DNA of 64,000 nucleotides from Ponticaulis koreensis DSM 19734 (GTDB lineage Bacteria > Pseudomonadota > Alphaproteobacteria > Caulobacterales > Hyphomonadaceae), in NCBI RefSeq assembly GCF_000420665.1, contig NZ_ATVJ01000001.1, positions 310,001-374,000 of the forward strand, in the 5' to 3' direction. Below the pieces are notes generated by a model that was not told where the DNA came from, did not search any database, and was given only the letters and a program-made list of their open reading frames with translations. Numbering within the stretch: the stretch's first letter is position 1; every line of letters begins with the position of its first letter. The position numbers and the translations under genes were made by a program. Below are positions 8,251 to 17,443 of the stretch, in pieces.

Positions 8251-8688
8251 ATGAGCGAGCCCATTCACGGACAATGCCTTTGCGGCGACGTCTCATTCCG
8301 AGTCGAAAGCGCGATCGACCACGTCGATGCCTGCCATTGCAAAATGTGTCAGCGCTGGAACGGAGCGGCGGCGGTCACAGCGATTCTGTCTGAAGGCGGT
8401 CTGGTCTTCGAAAAAGACCAAACACTCAGCTGGTATAATAGCTCTGAATGGGCGCAGCGTGGCTTCTGCTCCAAATGCGGCTCCAGCCTGTTTTATCGCC
8501 TCAAGGACAATCCGGACTTCTGGTCGATTTCGAGCGGGTCGCTCGATCTACCAGACGGAATCGCCATGAAGCACGAAATTTTTATAGACGAAAAGCCAGC
8601 CTATTACGCGTTTACAGGCGACCATCCGCGTCTCACGGGTGAAGAAACCATGGCAATGTTTAACACGACGACCGACGGCGGAGACTGA
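8251..8688 (+). CDS. GFA-fold (glutathione-dependent formaldehyde-activating-like) protein
   Basis: A protein of 145 residues with the CENP-V/GFA zinc-binding pattern: GQCLCGDVSF (residues 7-16), CHCKMCQRWNG (near 29-38), and FCSKCGSSLF (near 71-80). The enzymatic role of most members is unproven. It starts four bases after the gltD stop and ends just before the gltB start, so it is translated as part of the glutamate synthase operon. A longer frame from 8104 overlaps gltD and is not used. Its placement between the two glutamate synthase subunits is unusual. Confidence 0.85.
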   Translation: MSEPIHGQCLCGDVSFRVESAIDHVDACHCKMCQRWNGAAAVTAILSEGGLVFEKDQTLSWYNSSEWAQRGFCSKCGSSLFYRLKDNPDFWSISSGSLDLPDGIAMKHEIFIDEKPAYYAFTGDHPRLTGEETMAMFNTTTDGGD

Positions 8689-8689
8689 T

Positions 8690-11600
8690 TTGACAAACTC
8701 GACCGAAACTTATCTCGAAAACCGCCAGAAGCTGATCGACGCTCATGCTTATGACCCGCGCGATGAAAGCGATGCCTGCGGTGTAGGCCTCATTGTTGCG
8801 CTGGACGGCCAGCCGCGTCGTGAAATCGTTGAAAAAGGCGTTCGCGCTCTCAAAGCGGTCTATCACCGCGGCGCTGTCGACGCAGACGGCAAAACAGGTG
8901 ACGGCGCGGGTATCCGCGTGGACGTGCCTCAGGACTTCTTCAAAGAGCAGGTCGCACGCACGGGCCACAACCCAAGCCGCGCGCCAATCTGCGTTGGCCA
9001 GATCTTCCTGCCACGTACAGACCTTTCTGCTCAGGAAGCTGCCCGTACAATCGTGGAAGCAGAAATCCTGAAATACGGTTTCTACATTTACGGCTGGCGT
9101 CAGCCGCCTATCGACCCAAGCATTATCGGTCAGAAGGCGAATGACACACGTCCGGAAATTGAGCAGGTCCTCTTCTATGACGCGCAGGACCGTTCACGCG
9201 CCGATCTGGAGCGTGCGCTTTACATCTGCCGTCGTCGGATTGAACGCCGCGCGCGAGAAGCCGCTATCCCGAGCTTCTATGTCTGCTCTCTGTCTCAGCG
9301 GAACCTGATCTATAAAGGAATGTTCCTCGCCGAAGACATCGACAACTTCTATCCAGACCTCAAAGACGAACGTTTTGTTTCTGCTGTCTGTATTTATCAC
9401 CAGCGCTACTCCACCAACACCTTCCCGCAATGGTGGCTGGCCCAGCCATTCCGCATGCTCGCGCACAATGGTGAGATCAACACGGTTCGCGGCAACGAGA
9501 ACTGGATGAAATCACACGAAATCCGCATGGTTGCGGATGCGTTTGAAGGTCACGAGAACGACCTGAAGCCGGTCATCTCGGCCGGCGCGTCTGACTCCGC
9601 CTCTCTCGATGCTGTCTTCGAAATGCTGGTTAAGGCTGGCCGCTCTGCGCCGATGGCGAAAGCGCTTCTCATGCCGGAAGCCTGGTCGAAGCGTGACAGC
9701 GTCATGGCTGACGAGCATGCAGCGCTCTATTCTTACGCTAACTCCGTGATGGAGCCTTGGGATGGCCCTGCTGCGATTGCAGCGTTTGACGGCCGCTGGG
9801 CGATTGCCGGCCTTGACCGTAACGGTCTGCGCCCGATGCGTTACGCCCTCACCCGTGACAACATTCTGGCTGTCGGCTCTGAATCTGGCATGTGCCCGCT
9901 CGACGAAGAAGAAATCGTCAAGAAGGGCCGTGTGCGTCCGGGCGGCATGATTGCTGCCGACATTGAAGAGCACAAATTCTACGAGCACAAAGAGATCGTC
10001 TCCAAGCTCGCAGCCAAGCACCCGTATCTGGAATGGCTTGAAAACGTCAAAGAACTCGAGCCTATGATCGGCCCGGGTGAAGAACCTGTAGCCTATGGCG
10101 CGGACGAACTGCGCCGTCGTAAGCTCGCTGCCGGCTTCACCATGGAAGACATGGAGCTCATCCTCGCGCCTATGGTCGAAGATGGCAAAGAAGCTATCGG
10201 CTCAATGGGTGATGACGCGCCTCCAGCGGTCATTTCCGACACGTATCGTCCGCTGTCTCATTTCTTCCGCCAGAACTTCTCTCAGGTGACAAACCCGCCA
10301 ATCGACCCGCTTCGGGAAGATCGCGTGATGTCCCTGAAAACACGCTTCAAAAACCTCGGCAACATTCTGGCCTCCGACGCGACACAAACCGATGTGTTCG
10401 TTCTGGAAAGCCCGGTTCTGTCGAACGGTATGTATAAGCGCTTCCGCGAGATGATGGGCGACCGCGTCTGCGAGATCGACTGTACATTCGCGCCGCCACT
10501 GGCAAATGCCTACACTGGTGACAGCCTGCGTGCCTGCCTCGATCGCATCCAACAGGAAGCTGAAGACGCTGTGCGTTCCGGCCATGAGCACATCGTCCTT
10601 ACCGACGAATTTCAGGGTCAGGACAAGATCGCAGCGCCAATGATCCTCGCAGCCAGCGCGGTTCAGTCTCACCTTGTAAAGCAAGGTCTGCGCTCTTTCT
10701 GCTCGATCACGGTCCGTTCGGCCGAGTGTCTCGACACGCACTATTTCGCAGTGCTCGTCGGCTGTGGCGCAACATGTGTCAACGCTTACCTTGCGCAGGA
10801 TTGTATCGCAGAACGCCACGCCAAAGGTCTGTTCGGCGACCTGTCTCTTAACGAGTGTGTGCGCCGTCAGAAGAATGCGATTGAAGGCGGCCTTCTGAAG
10901 ATCCTCTCAAAAATGGGTATCTCGGTCATCTCGTCATATCGTGGCGGTTACAACTTCGAAGCGCTGGGCCTTTCCCGTTCGCTCGTCGCTGAATACTTCC
11001 CGGGCATGACAAGCCGTATCTCAGGTATTGGCCTCGGCGGTCTTGAGAAGAAAGCCATCGAAATCCACAACAAGGCATATGATGAAGACGTCATCTCCCT
11101 GCCAATTGGTGGTTTCTACCGCATCCGTCGCAATGGCGAGCGTCACGCGCTTGATGGCAAGCTGATCCACCAGCTCCAATCTGCGTGCGACACAGGCTCT
11201 TACGCCCGCTATAAGACATTTTCTCAGGCGCTGCGCGATCAGGACCCGATCCAGCTTCGTGACCTTCTGGACTTCAAACCAGCAGAACGCTCTGTTCCGC
11301 TCGACGAGGTTCAGTCCATCAACGAAATCCGCAAGCGCTTCCTGACGCCGGGCATGTCGCTTGGTGCGCTCTCTCCGGAAGCACACGGCGCGCTCAACAT
11401 CGCCATGAACCGTATCGGCGCGAAGTCGGTTTCCGGTGAAGGCGGCGAGGACCGCGACCGCTACAAACCGCTTCCGAACGGTGACAACCCGAACTCTGCA
11501 GTGAAGCAGGTTGCGTCCGGTCGCTTCGGCGTGACCGCTGAATACCTGAACCAGTGCCGCGAGATCGAGATTAAAGTCGCTCAGGGCGCTAAACCGGGTG

Positions 11601-13210
11601 AAGGTGGCCAGCTTCCGGGCTTCAAAGTCACCGAGATGATTGCACGTTTCCGGAATTCTACACCGGGCGTAACACTGATCTCGCCTCCGCCGCACCACGA
11701 CATTTACTCGATCGAGGACCTTGCCCAGCTCATTTACGACCTGAAGCAAATCAACCCGATCGCACGTGTCTGCGTGAAGCTGGTGGCCCGTTCGGGCGTC
11801 GGCACAATTGCGGCAGGCGTAGCGAAAGCGAAAGCGGACGTCATCCTGATCGCTGGAAATAATGGCGGCACGGGTGCCTCCCCTCAGACGTCGATCAAAT
11901 TCGCAGGTCTGCCATGGGAGATGGGTCTGGCTGAAGCTCACCAGGTTCTGTCACTGAACAATCTGCGCGATCAGGTTACCCTGCGTACAGATGGTGGCCT
12001 GCGCACAGGCCGTGACATTGTCATGGCGGCTATGCTGGGCGCTGAGGAATACGGCATTGGTACACTCTCGCTCGTCGCGATGGGCTGCATCATGGTTCGC
12101 CAGTGTCACTCCAACACCTGCCCTGTCGGCGTATGTACACAGCGCGACGACCTCCGCGAGAAGTTCACCGGAACGCCGGACAAGGTTGTGAACCTGATGA
12201 GCTTCATCGCTGAAGAAGTCCGTGAAATCCTCGCCGACCTCGGCTTCACAAGCCTTGATGAAGTGATCGGCCGTACAGACCTCCTGTCTCAGGTGTCTCG
12301 CGGCGCGGCTCACCTTGATGACCTCGACCTGAACCCGCTTCTGGTCAAAGTCGAGCAGGACAAGCCGATCAGCTACAAGCCGAACCACCGCAACGAAGTT
12401 GCCGAAACGCTCGATCACCAGATCCTGCGTGACGCGCAGCCATTCTTCGAGCGTGGCGAAAAAATGCAGCTGGCTTACGGCGTGAAAAACGTAATGCGCG
12501 CCATCGGCACGCGTGCGTCTTCGGAAATCGTTCGCCAGTTCGGCAATGATGCGATCCCGGCTAACCGCCTCTGGATCTCGCTTCGTGGCTCTGCGGGTCA
12601 GTCTCTTGGCGCATTCGCTGTCAAAGGCCTCACCCTCGAAGTCACCGGCGACTCCAACGACTATGTCGGTAAGGGCCTGTCCGGCGCGACCATCATTCTG
12701 AAGCCGTTCTCCCACCTCGCGACAGAGGCTGCGACGAACACCATTATCGGCAATACCTGCCTTTACGGTGCGACCTCGGGCAACCTCTTTGCAGCAGGTC
12801 AGGCGGCAGAACGTTTCGCGGTTCGTAACTCCGGCGCAACAGCGGTCATCGAAGGCTGCGGCTCTAACGGCTGTGAGTATATGACGGGCGGTAAAGTCGC
12901 GATCCTCGGTGAAGTTGGCGACAACTTCGGCGCGGGTATGTCTGGCGGCATGGCCTTCATCTACGATCCGGACAACAACTTCGAAAACGTTGTGAACCCG
13001 GATTCTGTCGGCTGGTATCGTGTTCAGTCTTCTCACTGGGAAGGCGTTCTCAAGAAGATGATCCAGAACCATCTGAAGCGCACAGACTCCCGCCGCGCCA
13101 TGACCATTCTCGACCAGTGGGAAACAGAGCTGCCACACTTCTGGCAGATCGTTCCGCACGAGATGAAGGATCGTCTGGATCAACCGATTTCAGAGACTGC
13201 GGCAGCCTGA
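8690..13210 (+). CDS. gltB: Glutamate synthase large (alpha) subunit
   Basis: A 1506-residue subunit with a class II glutamine amidotransferase domain, a central domain, an FMN synthase domain and a C-terminal beta-helix. The TTG at 8690 is preferred: it follows the GFA stop by one base, has GGAG about six bases upstream, and gives a 29-residue propeptide before the catalytic Cys in DACGVG, as in other GltB proteins. A GTG at 8639 would overlap the previous gene by 50 bases. The 3Fe-4S ligands are in CIMVRQCHSNTCPVGVC, and the FMN region in GGTGASPQTSIKFAGLPWE. A strong terminator follows. Confidence 0.96.
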   Translation: MTNSTETYLENRQKLIDAHAYDPRDESDACGVGLIVALDGQPRREIVEKGVRALKAVYHRGAVDADGKTGDGAGIRVDVPQDFFKEQVARTGHNPSRAPICVGQIFLPRTDLSAQEAARTIVEAEILKYGFYIYGWRQPPIDPSIIGQKANDTRPEIEQVLFYDAQDRSRADLERALYICRRRIERRAREAAIPSFYVCSLSQRNLIYKGMFLAEDIDNFYPDLKDERFVSAVCIYHQRYSTNTFPQWWLAQPFRMLAHNGEINTVRGNENWMKSHEIRMVADAFEGHENDLKPVISAGASDSASLDAVFEMLVKAGRSAPMAKALLMPEAWSKRDSVMADEHAALYSYANSVMEPWDGPAAIAAFDGRWAIAGLDRNGLRPMRYALTRDNILAVGSESGMCPLDEEEIVKKGRVRPGGMIAADIEEHKFYEHKEIVSKLAAKHPYLEWLENVKELEPMIGPGEEPVAYGADELRRRKLAAGFTMEDMELILAPMVEDGKEAIGSMGDDAPPAVISDTYRPLSHFFRQNFSQVTNPPIDPLREDRVMSLKTRFKNLGNILASDATQTDVFVLESPVLSNGMYKRFREMMGDRVCEIDCTFAPPLANAYTGDSLRACLDRIQQEAEDAVRSGHEHIVLTDEFQGQDKIAAPMILAASAVQSHLVKQGLRSFCSITVRSAECLDTHYFAVLVGCGATCVNAYLAQDCIAERHAKGLFGDLSLNECVRRQKNAIEGGLLKILSKMGISVISSYRGGYNFEALGLSRSLVAEYFPGMTSRISGIGLGGLEKKAIEIHNKAYDEDVISLPIGGFYRIRRNGERHALDGKLIHQLQSACDTGSYARYKTFSQALRDQDPIQLRDLLDFKPAERSVPLDEVQSINEIRKRFLTPGMSLGALSPEAHGALNIAMNRIGAKSVSGEGGEDRDRYKPLPNGDNPNSAVKQVASGRFGVTAEYLNQCREIEIKVAQGAKPGEGGQLPGFKVTEMIARFRNSTPGVTLISPPPHHDIYSIEDLAQLIYDLKQINPIARVCVKLVARSGVGTIAAGVAKAKADVILIAGNNGGTGASPQTSIKFAGLPWEMGLAEAHQVLSLNNLRDQVTLRTDGGLRTGRDIVMAAMLGAEEYGIGTLSLVAMGCIMVRQCHSNTCPVGVCTQRDDLREKFTGTPDKVVNLMSFIAEEVREILADLGFTSLDEVIGRTDLLSQVSRGAAHLDDLDLNPLLVKVEQDKPISYKPNHRNEVAETLDHQILRDAQPFFERGEKMQLAYGVKNVMRAIGTRASSEIVRQFGNDAIPANRLWISLRGSAGQSLGAFAVKGLTLEVTGDSNDYVGKGLSGATIILKPFSHLATEAATNTIIGNTCLYGATSGNLFAAGQAAERFAVRNSGATAVIEGCGSNGCEYMTGGKVAILGEVGDNFGAGMSGGMAFIYDPDNNFENVVNPDSVGWYRVQSSHWEGVLKKMIQNHLKRTDSRRAMTILDQWETELPHFWQIVPHEMKDRLDQPISETAAA

Positions 13211-13281
13211 CGAACCTCCGGCTGACTGCACCCTCCGGCGAGCCCCAATATTTCGCCGGACCCTTGAGTAGAGTGCCCTTA

Positions 13282-13316
13282 CCCCGGCTCTGTTTGCCCA
13301 CAGAGCCGGGGTTTTC
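13282..13316 (+). terminator. Terminator of the glutamate synthase operon
   Basis: CCCCGGCTCTGT (13282-13293) pairs perfectly with ACAGAGCCGGGG (13300-13311) and is followed by TTTTC. Confidence 0.93.
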
Positions 13317-13336
13317 ATTTTGCATATAGCGCATAG

Positions 13337-13368
13337 CAAAAACCCCGGAGGAGCGAACTCATCCGGGG
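13337..13368 (-). terminator. Terminator of the YciE-like gene
   Basis: CCCCGGA (13343-13349) and TCCGGGG (13362-13368) form the stem. Read on the minus strand it ends in TTTTT (plus-strand A-run at 13338-13342), downstream of the gene that ends at 13405. Confidence 0.85.
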
Positions 13369-13404
13369 CTTTTGAAAGACTTCACGTCTTATGGGGTGCT
13401 GGCG

Positions 13405-13902
13405 TTACGCAGCAGCTTTCTCATTTACGCCTGTTTCGGCGATCATGGTCATGCGCTTGTCGCCACCCATGGTGTCATCAAGACACTTATAAAGGGCACG
13501 GGCCTCATTCTGCTTACCAAGGCGGCGAGCAAAGGCTGCACTTGAGCCGTAACCGGCCATCGCATAGTGCGCCATGCGCTGGTACTGAGTGATAATCACG
13601 GCGTCCTGCACTTCGCTGTTTTCGAAGTCCGCTTCAATGCCGTGGGCTTTTGCCTCTTTTACGAGACCTTCCATGCCTTTGCAGAACTCGCCCTTCGGGT
13701 CGGCATTATAGCTTTTCAGAATATCCGCGACGATTTCCTTACCGTCCTGAATACCTTTTACGCCGTCATTCAGCGCCTGTTTCAGGTTCGGATCTGTTGC
13801 GTGTTCCGCCAGCTTGCGCGTGGCTTTTTCGGCCTGATTGTTCGCGCTGTAAATGTCCTGAAGCTGGTCGATATATACGTCTCTCAGTGTTGCAAGAGCC
13901 AT
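13405..13902 (-). CDS. YciE/YciF-type ferritin-like protein (DUF892)
   Basis: A four-helix ferritin-like protein of 165 residues; family members are stress-induced and of uncertain biochemical role. Visible family blocks are LRDVYIDQLQDIYSANNQAE at the N-terminus, GIEADFENSEVQDAVIITQY near residue 100, and HYAMAGYGS. The ATG at 13902 has AAAGGAGAG eight bases upstream and begins at the expected MALATLRDVY. A longer frame upstream (from 14091) lacks family similarity and would overlap the divergent YjbR gene. Confidence 0.88.
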   Translation of the reverse strand: MALATLRDVYIDQLQDIYSANNQAEKATRKLAEHATDPNLKQALNDGVKGIQDGKEIVADILKSYNADPKGEFCKGMEGLVKEAKAHGIEADFENSEVQDAVIITQYQRMAHYAMAGYGSSAAFARRLGKQNEARALYKCLDDTMGGDKRMTMIAETGVNEKAAA

Positions 13903-14013
13903 GGGTGTCTCTCCTTTCAATTGGCGGGCACGTTCATCGCGCCTCTTCAACAAACTAACGGAAAGCCCCCTCTCAATGTTCCGAAAAAATTCGAGGCATG
14001 CTAGGAATCCCCT

Positions 14014-14382
14014 ATGAAACTGGATGAGTATAACGCCTTCTGCGGCAGCCTTCCTCACACCACGCATGTCGTGCAATGGGGCGGCTCTCATGTCTGGAAA
14101 ATTGGCGGCAAGGTTTTCGCGATTGGCGGCGCAGACGCTGACAACAAACTCAGCCGCTGCTCATTCAAAATTTCCCGCATGGGCTTTGATATCCTGAAAG
14201 AACAGCCCGGCCTTCAGGGTGCGCCGCATCTGGCCTCACGCGGCATGAGCTGGATCCAGCGCACAACCGACGAGACCATGTCAGACGAGGAGCTCCTCAG
14301 CTATATCCGCGACAGCTATACGATTGTCGGGCGCGGCCTGACGAAAAAGCTGCAGCGTGAGCTGGGCCTGCTGACCGAATGA
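14014..14382 (+). CDS. YjbR/MmcQ-type protein
   Basis: A 122-residue protein of the MmcQ/YjbR group (CyaY-like fold, suggested DNA-binding, function unproven). The expected HTTHVVQWGGSHVWKIGGKVF block is split over residues 15-35, with KISRMGFDILKEQPG and the C-terminal SYTIVGRGLTKKLQRELG. Its stop overlaps the start of the next (PH-like) frame by four bases (ATGA), so the two were co-translated before the frameshift in that gene. Confidence 0.85.
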   Translation: MKLDEYNAFCGSLPHTTHVVQWGGSHVWKIGGKVFAIGGADADNKLSRCSFKISRMGFDILKEQPGLQGAPHLASRGMSWIQRTTDETMSDEELLSYIRDSYTIVGRGLTKKLQRELGLLTE

Positions 14383-15028
14383 CACGTCCCGACACCTGGC
14401 CCTTTGATAAGTACCTGCGAGACGATGAGACGATCATCTGGCGTCAAAGGCAGGTGCGCGCTCATTGGGGGCGAATAGCTTTGTGTGTTTTGTTCGGCAT
14501 TTTCTGTTGGCCCGTAACTTATTTCGGTGAACGGATGCTATTCGAGACTTACCTAAAAGTAGAGTTCATTGATTTCCTGCAATACGCAGTGGTCCTGATT
14601 CCGCTACATTATATCGCCATTGTCGGCTTTCTTAGCCTCATCGGAATTCCTCGAAGTTTCTTCTACCACTATGCTCTTACGAACAAGCGCGTTTTGATCG
14701 TGAATACCTTCCTCGGAAGAGACTACCGATCCCTTTCCGGTCGTTGGATGAATCCGTCTTTCATATTGCCAAACAGCCTCGGCAAAACGGGAACGGTTAT
14801 AATGCTTGCGCTCACATGCTCGGACTAGGCGGAATAGGAAAGCGAACTACCGATTGGAATATCGCTGCCCACGGTACTGGCTACAGCCTATGCTGGATGT
14901 GTGCGCACATCCCAAAAGATCTAATTGGCGTTAGCGAACCGCAAAAACTTGCTAACCTGATCAAAACCACACTTTCACCACTACAACAGGCCGATCAAAA
15001 GGCTAGGGAAGACGCCCATCCTGATTAG
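14379..15028 (+). pseudogene. Frameshifted PH-like membrane protein (paralogue A)
   Basis: Two overlapping frames make one family-length protein. The first (14379-14828) holds DDETIIWRQRQ, two membrane helices and the strand motif YALTNKRVLIVNT, but then runs into a non-homologous tail. The second frame, readable from about 14743, continues with LDESVFHIAK and ends IPKDLIGVSEPQKLANLI, the C-terminal pattern of the paralogues. The switch needs a one-base insertion or two-base deletion near 14735-14745. Four intact relatives are at 20536, 21603, 22181 and 29854. A sequencing error is possible. There is no matching slippery heptamer in frame, so programmed shifting is unlikely. Confidence 0.7.
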
Positions 15029-15061
15029 GGCTAGTCCGCTCTTCCACGGACGCTCGATTAC

Positions 15062-15820
15062 ATGACACATCATACACTTAATTCACTCTGCCTTGCTCTT
15101 GCGCTCACGCCTGTTGCGGCCTGCGCGGAGGACACGCCATCCCATTGCGCACGTGAAACCGTTTATAACGCGCCTTTCGTCATTTGCCGGTTTGATCAGA
15201 GCGCGGACATGCGCCTGTTCCTCACCGCGCCCGATGGCGAAGCGTTCGGCCATTTTGAACTGCTGGAGGAGACACTCAATACAGATGGTGAGACTCTCGT
15301 CTTTGCGATGAATGGCGGCATGTATCACGAGGATCGCACGCCGGTCGGCCTTTACATTGAGGATAGCGAACAGGCCCAACAGCTGATGACGCGCGAAGGG
15401 CCGGGCAATTTCGGCATGCTGCCGAATGGCGTTTTCTATATAGACGCGTCCGGCGCGCACGTGCTGGAAAGCCTCGCCTACCGCACGCTTGCGCCCGAAG
15501 CGATTTACGCCACCCAATCAGGTCCCATGCTGGTCATTGATGGCGAATATCACCCCTCGCTCAATCCGGCGGGCACGTCGCTCAAACGCCGCAATGGGGT
15601 CGGCGTCAATGAAGAGGCCGGCGAAGTCGTTTTTGTAATCTCGGACACGTTCGTGAACTTTTACACCTTTGCCCGCGTGTTCCGAGATCATCTGGGCGCG
15701 CCCAACGCGCTATACCTCGACGGCACGATCTCACGCGTTTATGCACCTGAGCTATCACGCAATGAACAAGGCCTCCGCATGGGGCCAATCATTGGAGTTG
15801 TGGAAAGCACAGAAGAGTAG
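15062..15820 (+). CDS. Phosphodiester glycosidase-like lipoprotein (DUF2233/NAGPA family)
   Basis: A 252-residue exported protein. The signal peptide ends in a lipobox-like VAAC near residue 21, suggesting a lipoprotein. The family core is visible in AMNGGMYHEDRTPVGLYIE, ATQSGPMLVIDGE, RRNGVGVNEE and ALYLDGTISRVYAPEL. Members resemble the enzyme that uncovers mannose-6-phosphate (N-acetylglucosamine-1-phosphodiester hydrolase), and bacterial substrates are mostly unknown. It lies two bases before the next gene and is probably co-transcribed with it. Confidence 0.85.
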   Translation: MTHHTLNSLCLALALTPVAACAEDTPSHCARETVYNAPFVICRFDQSADMRLFLTAPDGEAFGHFELLEETLNTDGETLVFAMNGGMYHEDRTPVGLYIEDSEQAQQLMTREGPGNFGMLPNGVFYIDASGAHVLESLAYRTLAPEAIYATQSGPMLVIDGEYHPSLNPAGTSLKRRNGVGVNEEAGEVVFVISDTFVNFYTFARVFRDHLGAPNALYLDGTISRVYAPELSRNEQGLRMGPIIGVVESTEE

Positions 15821-15822
15821 GC

Positions 15823-16536
15823 ATGACAGATACAATCACGGTTGGCAGCCGTTTCAATGGACCACCAGGGTCTGGAAATGGCGGTTATTCAGGTGGACTG
15901 CTGGCCAAAAAGATGCAGACCTCCGGCGCTGTGCTCGTCCAGCTGCGTGCGCCGCCGCCGCTCGATACGCCGCTGAGCGTTACGACGTCAGATGACGGCC
16001 TCGATGCCATGCTCGGCGAGACGCTCGTCATCAAAGCCCGCCCGGCCGATCCTCTGAGCGCCGCGCCTCAGGCCCCAGCTCAAAGCCTTGCCGCGAAAGG
16101 CCCTGAAACCTTCAACTCAGTTGAAGACCATGTCTTTCCGGCGTGTTTCGTCTGCGGGCCGCTGCGCGAACGGGGCGACGGACTCTGCCTCTTCACCGGC
16201 CGGCTTGAAGGCTATGATGGCGTTGGTGACCTCTGGATGCCGGACGACAACTTCTGCGATGAGGAAGGCCGCGTCTGTGATGAATTTCTCTGGGCCGCGC
16301 TTGATTGCCCGGGCGCCTTTGCGATTGGTAATCAGAAGAATCCGATGGTGCTTGGCCAGATGACGGCGCAGATACACGAGCGCCCGAAAGCGGGTGAGAC
16401 ACTCACCGTTACCGGCTGGCTGAACTTTCATGACGGACGCAAACATGGTGCAGGCACAGCGATCTACCGCGCCAACGGCACATGCCTTGCGCAGTCAGAG
16501 CAGATATGGATCGAACTCAAGCCCAAAACCGCCTGA
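15823..16536 (+). CDS. Hotdog-fold (thioesterase-like) protein
   Basis: A 237-residue protein with an N-terminal FNGPPGSGNGGYSGGLLA block and a C-terminal half holding QMTAQIHERPKAGETLTVTG and a final beta strand (CLAQSEQIWIEL), as seen in tandem hotdog thioesterase-like proteins. A CFVCG motif near residue 106 may bind a metal or be structural. Substrate unknown. It starts two bases after the previous stop (AGAGTAGGC acts as a poor ribosome site), so translational coupling is likely. Confidence 0.65.
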   Translation: MTDTITVGSRFNGPPGSGNGGYSGGLLAKKMQTSGAVLVQLRAPPPLDTPLSVTTSDDGLDAMLGETLVIKARPADPLSAAPQAPAQSLAAKGPETFNSVEDHVFPACFVCGPLRERGDGLCLFTGRLEGYDGVGDLWMPDDNFCDEEGRVCDEFLWAALDCPGAFAIGNQKNPMVLGQMTAQIHERPKAGETLTVTGWLNFHDGRKHGAGTAIYRANGTCLAQSEQIWIELKPKTA

Positions 16537-16628
16537 TTGCAGCCAGTCGCCATCAGAAAAGGCTTTCGCCAGACGCCCATTCTCCGTAAAGAGGGGCAAA
16601 TCCCACCTGCCAATACAGGGGCACTCAG

Positions 16629-17285
16629 ATGAAATTCTTTGTCGACACAGCTGAAATTGACGAAATCAAAGCCCTTCTGGAAACCGGCCTTCTGGACGGC
16701 GTCACGACCAACCCGTCGCTGATCGCAAAATCTGGCCGCAACATTCTCGAAGTTCTGAAAGAAATCTGCGCACTGGTTCCGGGTCCTGTTTCCGGCGAGG
16801 TCACAACGACTGTTGCCGCTGACATGATTGCAGAAGGCAAGAAGCTCGCAGAGATCGCTGACAATCTCGTAGTGAAGCTGCCGCTTACATTTGACGGCAT
16901 CAAAGCCTGCTACGCGCTGAGCCAGGAAGGCATCAAAACGAACGTCACGCTGTGCTTCTCTTCTGCGCAGGCGCTTCTGGCGGCAAAGGCTGGCGCGACA
17001 TACATCTCACCATTCGTTGGCCGTCTTGATGACATCGCGCAGGACGGCATGGGCCTGATCTCTGACATTTGTCAGGTCTACTCCATGTATCCGGACATCC
17101 ACACAGAGGTTCTGGTCGCGTCTATCCGCAACCCGATTCACCTGATGGAAGCTGCAAAAATGGGCGCTGATGTTGCGACCATTCCGCCAAAAGTCATTCA
17201 CCAGCTCTTCAAGCATCCGCTGACAGATGCCGGCCTTGAGGCATTCATGAAAGACGTCGCATCGACCAAACAATCCATTCTGTGA
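16629..17285 (+). CDS. tal: Transaldolase / fructose-6-phosphate aldolase-like protein
   Basis: A small (218-residue) class I aldolase of the TalC/FSA group. It starts with [14 protein letters not shown], has [14 protein letters not shown], and carries the Schiff-base lysine in NLVVKLPLT (about residue 84). Small family members act either as transaldolase in the pentose phosphate pathway or as fructose-6-phosphate aldolase; sequence reading alone does not decide which. A monocistronic unit is likely, with a terminator following. Confidence 0.88.
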   Translation: MKFFVDTAEIDEIKALLETGLLDGVTTNPSLIAKSGRNILEVLKEICALVPGPVSGEVTTTVAADMIAEGKKLAEIADNLVVKLPLTFDGIKACYALSQEGIKTNVTLCFSSAQALLAAKAGATYISPFVGRLDDIAQDGMGLISDICQVYSMYPDIHTEVLVASIRNPIHLMEAAKMGADVATIPPKVIHQLFKHPLTDAGLEAFMKDVASTKQSIL

Positions 17286-17310
17286 TACGTCATATAAATT
17301 GATTAGAATA

Positions 17311-17340
17311 AAAGCGCAGGCGTCACGGTCTGCGCTTTTT
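17311..17340 (+). terminator. Terminator after the aldolase gene
   Basis: AAAGCGCAG (17311-17319) pairs with CTGCGCTTT (17330-17338), followed by TT and further T-rich sequence. Confidence 0.85.
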
Positions 17341-17443
17341 CTTTGTCTTACGTGAAGACGCCAAACGCAGTTACAAGGTTCTTTCGGGCGCCAGCAAACA
17401 ACTTTCGTCGCTGAGCAATGACATCGCCCGTGCACTCCAGAAC

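Noticed and set aside
11021-13183. Long minus-strand frames (306 and 410 codons) inside gltB
   Set aside because: They are antisense to a gene with clear domains and cysteine motifs, have Arg/Val/His-rich unnatural composition and no family features.
14720-14745. Programmed frameshift in paralogue A (CCCTTT run)
   Set aside because: The run is not in the right register for an X-XXY-YYZ slippery heptamer, and the intact paralogues are encoded in a single frame.
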